Shown in pieces: positions 34,530-40,921 of a stretch of DNA of 40,921 bases. Position 1 is the first letter of the stretch, and each line of letters starts with the position of its first letter. Made by a program: the position numbers and the translations under genes. This stretch comes from Bacteroidota bacterium. Lineage in GTDB: Bacteria; Bacteroidota; Ignavibacteria; Palsa-1295. Where the stretch lies: the NCBI GenBank assembly GCA_030706745.1, contig JAUZNX010000022.1, forward strand, positions 1-40,921, read 5' to 3'. Under the pieces are notes generated by a model. That model did no database searches, was not told the origin of the DNA, and was given only the letters and a program-made list of their open reading frames with translations.

Positions 34530-35162
34530 ATGAAGCTATTGAGACGATCGAGTATTTGGGGTGCCGCAGTAGCACTCGTCTTAGGCGCGGGCGTGATATC
34601 ATCGAGCTTGAACTCCTGCGCGACCCTCAACGCGCTGGCAGGACTTTCCCGCATTCAGTTCATGCTACAAAACGTCCAGAGTGTTCGGCTCGCAGGCATC
34701 GACGTGGCGAATAAGCACAGCGTTTCCGATTTTAGCGTAATGGACGGGATTAACCTGATGGGCGCGTTCTCTTCGGGGCACTTTCCACTGACCTTCACGC
34801 TGAATGTCGCGGCGAAGAATCCGAATGCGCCGAACGCAGCGTATGGCGCATTGCAGGTAACCGATTTTCCTTGGAGACTTCTGCTCGATGGGCATGAAAC
34901 GATCTCGGGCAACATCGGTGCACCGATTGGTGTCCCGGCCGGGGGCTCGACGGCAATTATGCCTCTGCAAGTCACAGTCGATCTCAAGCAGTTCTTTGCG
35001 AACCAGGGCTATAACGATATGATCAATCTTGCACTAGCGCTTTCGGGTCAGGGCGGATCCTCGCACATTCAACTGAAGGCCGTCCCAACCATGGCCACAC
35101 CGATTGGCAGCATGCGATATCCCGGCGAGCTGACAATCGTGAATACGGAATTCCGGTCGTAG
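34530..35162 (+). CDS. LEA-2/WHy-like lipoprotein
   Basis: Starting at ATG 34530 (GGAG 5 bp upstream), the 210-residue protein has a lipoprotein signal: basic KLLRRSS, a hydrophobic core, and the lipobox LNSC (Cys at about residue 31). The mature part resembles LEA type 2 domains: NVQSVRLAGIDVANKHSV, the NPNAP turn after a beta strand, a strand such as WRLLLDGHETISG, and the PAGGSTAIMPLQV edge. Bacterial LEA-2 lipoproteins sit in the envelope and are linked to stress or desiccation tolerance; the exact role is unknown. It lies between tRNA-Asp and cmk. Confidence 0.7.
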   Translation: MKLLRRSSIWGAAVALVLGAGVISSSLNSCATLNALAGLSRIQFMLQNVQSVRLAGIDVANKHSVSDFSVMDGINLMGAFSSGHFPLTFTLNVAAKNPNAPNAAYGALQVTDFPWRLLLDGHETISGNIGAPIGVPAGGSTAIMPLQVTVDLKQFFANQGYNDMINLALALSGQGGSSHIQLKAVPTMATPIGSMRYPGELTIVNTEFRS

Positions 35163-35180
35163 TAACCAGTGGATCAGCAG

Positions 35181-35220
35181 CGAGTAACGAGTTCGACTGA
35201 ACGAAATGACTCGTTACTCG
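35181..35220. repeat. Heptad-repeat hairpin before cmk
   Basis: CGAGTAACGAGT (35181-35192) and ACTCGTTACTCG (35209-35220) are perfect 12-bp inverted arms around a 16-nt loop. A further GTTACTC unit runs on to 35226. The cmk start codon lies 13 bp after the arm, so the hairpin sits in the cmk leader. Confidence 0.8.
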
Positions 35221-35233
35221 TTACTCAGACACT

Positions 35234-35911
35234 TTGCGCACCAACGGAATCATCATCGCGATTGACGGACCAACAGCATCCGGCAAAAGCACGACTGCAA
35301 AACAAGTCGCTGCACGGCTTGGCTTTCTCCATTTGAATACCGGCGCGATGTATCGCGCCTTCGCGCTGCTGGTCCGGCGACGGGACCATCACGGTCATGA
35401 TCCGGCTCGCGTCCATACCCTTATCGAGGAGGCCGACATCCGCTTCTCTCCTGCCGGGACCATCCAACTCGATGGCATCGACGTCTCGCGCGAAATTCAG
35501 GAGCCGGACATTGCACTGCTTGCCAGCGAACTTTCAACGAATCCGGAAGTCCGCGCGAAGCTGGTCGAGAAACAACGCCTGATCGGCAAGGATGGAGGTG
35601 TGGTCCTTGAGGGTCGTGATATTGGCACCGTTGTGTTTCCTGATGCGGAGCTAAAAATCTTTCTGGTCGCCGATGCATTAGTCCGCGCCAAGCGTCGCCA
35701 ATTGGAGATGGAGCGAATTGGCACCCATATGCCGCTCGAAGAGTTGCGCCAACAGCTCGAAGAGCGCGACCGCCGAGACAGCGAGCGTGCCATATCCCCG
35801 CTCCGCAAGGCGGATGACGCAATCGAGGTCGATACGACAAGTCTGACGATTGAGGGGCAGGTTGAACGGGTCTATGAGCTTGCTCTGGAAAAGAGCAGTC
35901 GATCGGTTTGA
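35234..35911 (+). CDS. cmk: Cytidylate kinase
   Basis: The 225-residue protein has the P-loop GPTASGKST (residues 12-20), LNTGAMYRAFALL, LEGRDIGTVVFPDAELKIFLVAD and RAKRR with the lid residues, all as in CMP kinase. It phosphorylates CMP and dCMP with ATP. The start is a TTG codon (35234), chosen because no ATG precedes the P-loop strand; the N-terminus before the strand is only a few residues, as usual. A repeat hairpin lies just upstream. Confidence 0.96.
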   Translation: MRTNGIIIAIDGPTASGKSTTAKQVAARLGFLHLNTGAMYRAFALLVRRRDHHGHDPARVHTLIEEADIRFSPAGTIQLDGIDVSREIQEPDIALLASELSTNPEVRAKLVEKQRLIGKDGGVVLEGRDIGTVVFPDAELKIFLVADALVRAKRRQLEMERIGTHMPLEELRQQLEERDRRDSERAISPLRKADDAIEVDTTSLTIEGQVERVYELALEKSSRSV

Positions 35912-35953
35912 TATTTCGGATGCAATTTCAGGCTTTACATGAGTTATTGAGTT

Positions 35954-36538
35954 ATGCTAAAACTGTGTTTCTATCTTTTGGTGCTCCTTGTCCCTGGATC
36001 CCTACATGCTCAAACCCAACCAGCAGACGACCATCTCACTGCAGAAATCACGACACTGAGTGGGCAAATCATCAATGGACATATTTCGCGCGAAACTGCG
36101 GACTCGGTCTTCATCTCCGATGAAGACGGCAGGCCGTTCCTTGTTTTGCGCTCGACAATCATGACGATCAATTATACGAGACACAGATGGTCAGATTTCG
36201 GCGAGTTCGGTCTGACCATCGGGACACCGGCAATGTTCAATGTCGTTGCGGGATATTTTGGACGGCGGGCCGGCGTGCGATTCAGTGGTCTGTATCTCGG
36301 TGGCATTTCTGGTTTCCAGCTTGGTATTCCGATCAATATCACCCGCTCCGAGAATACTTCTCAGGACATTTCGCTTCTTCTTGCAACCACGATGACGCAT
36401 CAGCAAATTGAGCATGATTTCTATGGAATTGGGCCCGCATACGAGTTGAATTCGGCTGGCTTCTATCTGGAGCTTGGGTTCCTATTTGGGGAGCTCAAAC
36501 CCGCTATCCAAATTGGATACGTCCACGCGTTCCGATAG
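35954..36538 (+). CDS. Secreted hypothetical protein
   Basis: The 194-residue protein begins with a signal peptide (MLKLCFYLLVLLVPGSLHAQ, cleavage after Ala). The mature part starts with a strand-rich region that resembles a small regulatory or SH3-like fold (ITTLSGQIINGHISRETADSVFISDEDG). It ends with alternating aromatic and small residues (FYLELGFLFGELKPAIQIGYVHAFR) typical of outer membrane beta-barrel strands with a terminal aromatic-basic end. No family is recognised. It lies 42 bp after cmk. Confidence 0.65.
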   Translation: MLKLCFYLLVLLVPGSLHAQTQPADDHLTAEITTLSGQIINGHISRETADSVFISDEDGRPFLVLRSTIMTINYTRHRWSDFGEFGLTIGTPAMFNVVAGYFGRRAGVRFSGLYLGGISGFQLGIPINITRSENTSQDISLLLATTMTHQQIEHDFYGIGPAYELNSAGFYLELGFLFGELKPAIQIGYVHAFR

Positions 36539-36590
36539 AGTATCACGAGCCGGCTTAACCTTTCGGCTTGTCTTCACGTTATCTGTTCGA

Positions 36591-37550
36591 ATGCAAGTCA
36601 CTGTCGATAAGAATTCCGGGTTTTGCTGGGGCGTCGTCCGGGCCGTGAATATGGCCGAGGCGGAGTTGAGCGGTCAGGCCGGGAATGGTCATGCGCCACG
36701 TTTATACTCATTGGGTGATATCATCCACAATCCCGTCGAGGTCGATCGCCTTCGCTCCGAAGGACTTGAGACCATCGGGCATGGTGATTTCGAGCGAATT
36801 GCTGAAGAGAATCGCACACTCGGCATCCAGTCTAAGATACTGATTCGAGCTCACGGCGAACCGCCTTCGACTTATACGAAGCTGCAAGAGCTTGGCCTCG
36901 AAGTCGTCAATGCGACGTGTCCAGTCGTTGGCAAAGTTCAGGAGCGCATTCGAAAGTTTTATGACAAGAACTACCAGATCGTAATTTTTGGTAAGAAGGA
37001 ACATGCCGAGGTAATCGGACTTAGGGGTGTGGTCAACGATGAAGCCATTGTGGTGAAATCGGTCGAAGAGGCATTGGCCAAAATCAAATTCGATCGCCCC
37101 ACGGTGCTCTTCTCGCAAACGACGATGGATCGCCCCACTTTCCGTGAAATACGGGACCGCCTGAAAGAGCGTATCTCCGATCTTGTCGTGGATACGATGG
37201 AAGAGACAGCGGTCGAATTTCAGGCCAAAGATACGATATGCGGTCAAGTCTCCGGCAGAGAAACGAAGCTCGCGGAACTGGCACGCCAGCAGGATTTGGT
37301 AATATTTGTTGCCGGCCATAACAGCTCGAACGGCAAGGTCCTCTTTAATGTCGCCAAGGATGCCAACCCGAATACTTACTTCATCGAGGATGAGCGTGAA
37401 CTTTTGCCCGAGTGGTTCGAAAAAGTAAACAACGTTGCCGTGACAGGTGCAACTAGCACCCCGCAATGGCTCATGCAACGCGTCGGCGATGCCATTTACA
37501 AGCTGTGTGGCGAGCCCGAGAAAGCCCAGTTGTTGCCGGTGCTGCAGTAG
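36591..37550 (+). CDS. ispH: 4-hydroxy-3-methylbut-2-enyl diphosphate reductase
   Basis: From ATG 36591 the 319-residue protein carries the three Cys that hold the iron-sulphur cluster: C12 (NSGFCWGV), C110 (NATCPVVG) and C217 (DTICGQV). It also has the AGHNSSN and TGATSTPQW substrate-binding motifs. IspH makes isopentenyl and dimethylallyl diphosphate in the MEP pathway, which supplies the polyprenyl carriers used by the glycan genes of this window. The longer frame from 36474 is rejected because its first 39 residues overlap the preceding gene. The DTICGQ variant is as in Bacteroidota-type enzymes. Confidence 0.97.
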   Translation: MQVTVDKNSGFCWGVVRAVNMAEAELSGQAGNGHAPRLYSLGDIIHNPVEVDRLRSEGLETIGHGDFERIAEENRTLGIQSKILIRAHGEPPSTYTKLQELGLEVVNATCPVVGKVQERIRKFYDKNYQIVIFGKKEHAEVIGLRGVVNDEAIVVKSVEEALAKIKFDRPTVLFSQTTMDRPTFREIRDRLKERISDLVVDTMEETAVEFQAKDTICGQVSGRETKLAELARQQDLVIFVAGHNSSNGKVLFNVAKDANPNTYFIEDERELLPEWFEKVNNVAVTGATSTPQWLMQRVGDAIYKLCGEPEKAQLLPVLQ

Positions 37551-37563
37551 CCCGTTATCTGCG

Positions 37564-38160
37564 CTAAGCTGCTTCCTTCAGCGCTGCTTTAATAAGTGCC
37601 TCCACGCTCTTCCCTGCCTCCGGGGTATCCCGAACCACATTTCTGATTGCTTTCTCTGCCAGCACTCTCTGATAGCCCAATGCGATAAGCGCTTGCAGGG
37701 CATCACTTCGGACCCTCGCCCCGCTCGTCGTTGGAGGAGCGTACGTCTCTTCTTTCATAAGTTTGTCCCGCAACTCGACAATAAGCCGCTCGGCGGTCTT
37801 CCGGCCAATACCGGGAATACCTGTCAACCGTCCAGTATCACCAGTGGCGATAGCCTCGCGGAGATGATCCGCACCGAGCCCCGAAAGAATACCGACTGCA
37901 GTCTTTGGCCCGACACCACTAATCGCGACGAGTTGGTCAAAGAGCGCCCGCTCCTCCACACGCGCAAATCCATAAAGTGTGAGCGAGTCTTCGCGCACCA
38001 CCAAGCGCGTCCACAGTTCGGCCTCCGTACCAACCTTCCCTGCCAGCTCGAACGCCTCCTGTGTACAGAACACCTCGTAGCCGACACCGGCCGCTTCGAT
38101 GACGATCCAAAATGGTACCTTATGCCGGACTGTGCCGTGTAGTAGCGAGATCATGTACAA
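37564..38160 (-). CDS. ruvA: Holliday junction helicase subunit RuvA
   Basis: The 198-residue protein has the three RuvA domains: an N-terminal OB fold (LLHGTVRHKVPFWIVIEAAGVGYEV), a central pair of helix-hairpin-helix motifs (SGVGPKTAVGILSGL and PGIGRKTAERLIVEL), and a C-terminal helical domain that contacts RuvB. It binds four-way junctions during recombination. The first ATG (38160) gives MYMISLLHG; ATG 38154 is a close alternative. It is convergent with ispH, with 13 bp between their stops. ruvB is not adjacent. Confidence 0.96.
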   Translation of the reverse strand: MYMISLLHGTVRHKVPFWIVIEAAGVGYEVFCTQEAFELAGKVGTEAELWTRLVVREDSLTLYGFARVEERALFDQLVAISGVGPKTAVGILSGLGADHLREAIATGDTGRLTGIPGIGRKTAERLIVELRDKLMKEETYAPPTTSGARVRSDALQALIALGYQRVLAEKAIRNVVRDTPEAGKSVEALIKAALKEAA

Positions 38161-38280
38161 ACGAAATTACGGACTTCGCCGAGCCATCCTCAGAAATTAG
38201 GAAATAGGAATGAAAAGAACCTTCCCAATTTCAATAAATTTTCAGGAGACCATCACTGGTCTGAGCTCGCCATGTCCCAT

Positions 38281-40293
38281 TCACCCAAACCTGCGCCATG
38301 GTGTTTCATAATCGCTTCGAGAGGCATGCCGCTTTCGCGATGGTTGAAGAGCCTTGGTAGAAGTTGGCCGTGCGCTCACAGATGGAGCCGAGGTGCCCAC
38401 GCTGTCTTTCCTTGCACCTTTTGATTTTCCTCCATAGATCTCCATCTTCCATGCTTCGTAGGCTGGCGTATTTGGCACGATCGATGGCGTGGGATCTTCA
38501 CGCGTCCCAGTTAGATAATAGTTGATCAGCTTGCGCGCGATCGGCGCGGAGACCACACCTCCGAAACCGGCATTTTCGACAAGCACGCAGATTGCGATCT
38601 TCGGATGATCGTATGGTGCAAAGCAATCGAACCATGCGTGGTCCTTGCCATGGGGATTCTGTGCCGTGCCTGTCTTACCTGCAATGAGAATACTGGAGTT
38701 CGGAATTGCGGCCTGGTGCGCGGTCCCACCCGGTTCGTTGACAACACCCAGCATGGCACGACGCACCGTCTCGATCACAGTATCCGGCACATCAAGCCGC
38801 CGAGACTTATATGCGACTGTATCCCAAGTACCGCTTTGCATGTTGTAAATGCGATGGGCAGCATGGGGCTCGACCCACACGCCATGATTCGCCCAGGTGG
38901 CCATATATGCGGCCTGCTGAATTGGCGTCACACCGATCTCTCCTTGTCCGATGCCTTGACTCACGACATACCCCAAAGTCCATCCATGCGGATAGAGCTT
39001 GTTCATCCGTTTGGTGTTCGGTATGTATCCGCTTCCTTCGTGACCAATATCAACGCCCGTCGGCTGATCGAAGCCAAACTCCCGCGCATATTTGTACATC
39101 GAGTCGATCCCGAGCTTCAATATCATGCGATAGTAAAACACATCGCATGAGCGGACAATCGATTGGTGAACATCGACCACTCCATGGACCTGATCGTCCT
39201 TGTACGTATGATTGCCAAATGTGAACGAACCTGGACACGTCAGCTTGAAATCGAATGGAATGGTCTTCGTCGTCAGACACGCGGCGGCCATCATCAGCTT
39301 CCACGTCGATCCCGGCGGATAGCGCGTTTGCGTTGCGCGATTGTAAAGCGGATGATCGGGATCGAGCATCACCGCCTGATATTCTTTCTTCGTCGTCTTT
39401 CCGCTAAACACGTCTAGATCGAAATCGGGCTTCGATACGAGTGCCAGAATATCACCATTTCGAGGGTCGAGCGCGACGATCGCACCATGGTATGGCGATA
39501 GCAATTGCTCGGCATACTCCTGTAAATCGATGTCCATTCCGAGCTGAATGTTCGCGCCATCGATTCCGGGAATATCGGTAAGACCTCGATTCAATCGAGC
39601 CTGCTTTTGACCCTTCGCATCGACAGCGAGAAACTCATATCCTTTGGTGCCTCGCAATTCACGCTCATGCACCTGCTCCAGCCCCGTGGTACCAACGACA
39701 TCGCCAGGGTGATAGTATTCACTATCAGCGGTACTATCGAGCCGATCGAGCATTGCCTCCGAAATCTCCTTGGTGTAGCCAAGCAAATGCGAAGCACGAA
39801 TCGGTGCTACGTATTCGCGTTTCGATTCGGAAACGATGTCAACTCCTGGCAACTGGTCCTGCCGTTCTTCGATCTGAGCGATGATTCGCGGATCGGCATC
39901 TCGCCAAACTTTGATCGGCTGAAACCGCGTGTAAAAGCCACCTTGATTGATACGCTCGAGTATATAATTCGTATCGACACCCAGAATCCGCGCAAGTAAC
40001 GGCAACGTTTGCGCGCGGTACGGATCGAAATCCTGCCGTGTGACGGCTACACTAAAGGACGGCACGCTCGCGGCCACAACTCGCCCACGACGGTCGTAAA
40101 TCGTGCCACGAACCGGCACTCGCTCGATCTTCTTTAGTCCTTGCTCGATCGCCGCGCCGCGTAGCGCGGGACCTTCAATGATCTGAAGCTGAACGAAGCG
40201 CACGAGGAATCCGAGGAATACGACAATGATCGCCCCCGCAAATATTTTTCCCCGAAGAGTAGATGCAAACTCGTGTTCGTTAAGATCGGCCAT
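38281..40293 (-). CDS. mrdA: Penicillin-binding protein 2 (transpeptidase)
   Basis: The 670-residue protein has a short cytoplasmic N-terminus, one membrane helix (about 17-37), the dimerisation region (VPVRGTIYDRRGRVVA), and a class B transpeptidase domain. The catalytic motifs are SxxK at S329-K332 (GSTWK), SxD at S382-D384 (RSCD), and KTG at 540-542 (GKTGTAQ). PBP2 cross-links side-wall peptidoglycan with RodA and MreC. The last 50 residues are a Ser/Arg/Thr-rich tail beyond the domain. mreC, mreD and rodA are not visible here. Confidence 0.96.
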   Translation of the reverse strand: MADLNEHEFASTLRGKIFAGAIIVVFLGFLVRFVQLQIIEGPALRGAAIEQGLKKIERVPVRGTIYDRRGRVVAASVPSFSVAVTRQDFDPYRAQTLPLLARILGVDTNYILERINQGGFYTRFQPIKVWRDADPRIIAQIEERQDQLPGVDIVSESKREYVAPIRASHLLGYTKEISEAMLDRLDSTADSEYYHPGDVVGTTGLEQVHERELRGTKGYEFLAVDAKGQKQARLNRGLTDIPGIDGANIQLGMDIDLQEYAEQLLSPYHGAIVALDPRNGDILALVSKPDFDLDVFSGKTTKKEYQAVMLDPDHPLYNRATQTRYPPGSTWKLMMAAACLTTKTIPFDFKLTCPGSFTFGNHTYKDDQVHGVVDVHQSIVRSCDVFYYRMILKLGIDSMYKYAREFGFDQPTGVDIGHEGSGYIPNTKRMNKLYPHGWTLGYVVSQGIGQGEIGVTPIQQAAYMATWANHGVWVEPHAAHRIYNMQSGTWDTVAYKSRRLDVPDTVIETVRRAMLGVVNEPGGTAHQAAIPNSSILIAGKTGTAQNPHGKDHAWFDCFAPYDHPKIAICVLVENAGFGGVVSAPIARKLINYYLTGTREDPTPSIVPNTPAYEAWKMEIYGGKSKGARKDSVGTSAPSVSARPTSTKALQPSRKRHASRSDYETPWRRFG

Positions 40294-40397
40294 GCGTTAC
40301 ACTAACAATTGACTCTGAGAATTCAATCGCTGTGCGAATGTATCCTCAGTTATTCGTCCTTCATTTTCCTTTTTCTTGCGGTCTATACCTCACTTCA

Positions 40398-40921
40398 CTA
40401 CGATACGTCATTGCGCGCAGGCCGAAGGCCGACGGCGCGGTCCCGCGTGCGAAGTCCGATTGACTTCGTGCGCGGGATTGCTTCTTCGCGCTCCGCGCTC
40501 ATCGCAATGACGTCGATTTCCTGCCCTTCTTCAGAAATATTCTGATCTTCACAGAAGCCCGGCGCGAGCATTTGTGCTTCATGAATAGTGGCCCGTTCTG
40601 GCTGCTTTCTGGGTTTCCGACTGCGGATCAGGTGTTCGAACGGGTCCGTAAGTCGCACAACCGAGGCTGCCTGACCACTGATGAGTCCCACTGATCCACG
40701 ACCCGGCAATCCTGATTCCAAATCGCTCCGCATCTCATGCGAGAATAGGATTACCGTCAGCGAGAGCGACTCCTGCAACTCGAGTATCTCGCGTGCCATC
40801 CACCACTTGCCATTCCGGTTCAGCGGCGCATACTCGAACGAGTTGATGATGACGACAGGATTCTCTTCTACTGTTTCCCTCTCCCCTTGTGGGGAGAGGA
40901 CAGGGTGATGGGTTTCCTCGC
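40398..40921 (-). CDS. Partial protein, RecA-like ATPase features, repeat-derived tail
   Basis: The frame is open from the stop at 40398 to the right edge, so the 5' end lies outside. The conserved-looking part (about 40600-40860) reads PVVIINSFEYAPL, then KWWMAREILELQESLSLTVILFSHEM and GRGSVGLISGQAASVVRL. This resembles a Walker-B-like strand and sensor strand of RecA/DnaB-type ATPases, although Asn replaces the usual Asp. The segment before it contains a CTCTCCCC palindrome, and the last 55 residues come from palindromic and dispersed repeats. The end of the true protein may have been replaced by repeat DNA. Function is unsure. Confidence 0.5.
   Translation of the reverse strand, partial: EETHHPVLSPQGERETVEENPVVIINSFEYAPLNRNGKWWMAREILELQESLSLTVILFSHEMRSDLESGLPGRGSVGLISGQAASVVRLTDPFEHLIRSRKPRKQPERATIHEAQMLAPGFCEDQNISEEGQEIDVIAMSAEREEAIPRTKSIGLRTRDRAVGLRPARNDVS
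40406..40512. repeat. 107-bp palindromic repeat element
   Basis: CGTCATTGCG (40406-40415) and CGCAATGACG (40503-40512) form perfect 10-bp outer arms. Inside, TCCCGCGTGCGAAGTC (40441-40456) pairs with GACTTCGTGCGCGGGA (40462-40477) with 14 of 16 matches, alongside small GGCC and GCGC hairpins. The CGTCATTGCG...CGCAATGACG form is typical of mobile or REP-like intergenic repeats. It lies inside the 3' part of the edge gene. Confidence 0.8.
40562..40586 (-). repeat. 25-bp dispersed repeat, copy 2
   Basis: Reverse complement of the copy at 2201-2225 with one substitution. It lies within the 3' part of the right-edge gene, 49 bp from the 107-bp palindrome, and is translated there as IHEAQMLA. Confidence 0.75.
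40878..40899. repeat. CCTCTCCCC palindrome
   Basis: CCTCTCCCC (40878-40886), TTGT, GGGGAGAGG (40891-40899) is a perfect 9-bp hairpin of a type common as an intergenic repeat. Here it lies inside an open reading frame and is translated as LSPQGER. Confidence 0.7.

Noticed and set aside
36474-36590. 39-residue N-terminal extension of IspH
   Set aside because: Overlaps the end of the preceding gene; IspH begins a few residues before the strand leading to Cys12, as ATG 36591 provides.

Overview
The window looks like a chromosomal segment of a bacterium of the FCB group (Bacteroidota/Ignavibacteriota/Kapaibacteriota neighbourhood). This is inferred from three things. There is a 31-residue basic ribosomal-type protein of the AURKAIP1/COX24 (mS38/bS22-like) family with the sequence style seen in Bacteroidota. 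Most genes lack a clear Shine-Dalgarno sequence. The window also combines a long S10-spc ribosomal cluster with cell-surface polysaccharide genes. No phage, transposase or CRISPR array is visible. Genus-level placement is not possible from the sequence alone.

Layout. (1) 1-7.1 kb, accessory start: a secreted beta-propeller protein, a MazF-type toxin with a ribbon-helix-helix antitoxin and a visible palindromic operator, a GT4 glycosyltransferase, an HU-type DNA-binding protein, a zinc-ribbon/TPR membrane protein, the tiny mS38/bS22-like protein, and an FAD amine-oxidase-like protein with a 271-residue Arg/Gly/Pro/Tyr-rich tail. (2) 7.3-18.3 kb, minus strand: tuf followed by the S10-spc ribosomal cluster from rpsJ to rpmD. 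The cluster ends at L30; L15, SecY and later spc genes do not follow. A 131-nt imperfect stem-loop element sits just downstream. (3) 18.7-31.7 kb, envelope glycan region: two tandem YfhO-type membrane proteins on the plus strand face a tightly overlapped minus-strand operon (Wzz-like, O-antigen-ligase-like, GT-C glycosyltransferase). fusA with its own terminator follows, then a further GT-C-like protein. (4) 31.7-40.9 kb, housekeeping: comM, a small membrane protein, tRNA-Ala and tRNA-Asp, a LEA-2-type lipoprotein, cmk, a secreted hypothetical protein, ispH, ruvA, mrdA (PBP2), and a partial gene running off the right edge.

How the parts fit. The ribosomal genes and elongation factors form the translation block, but EF-G is separated from EF-Tu by about 9.5 kb of polysaccharide genes, and rpsL/rpsG are not next to fusA. 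Wzz, the Wzy/WaaL-type polymerase or ligase and the GT-C enzymes would together act on lipid-linked glycans at the inner membrane. The YfhO proteins may add sugar decorations from the periplasmic side.

The most unusual signals are the disordered RGG-like tail on the FAD enzyme (with smaller Arg/Gly or Lys-rich tails on S3, L5 and L22), a family of heptad-repeat hairpins in three intergenic gaps, the 131-nt structured element after rpmD, palindromic repeats that appear to have been translated into the right-edge gene, and a 25-bp dispersed repeat shared by the two ends of the window.
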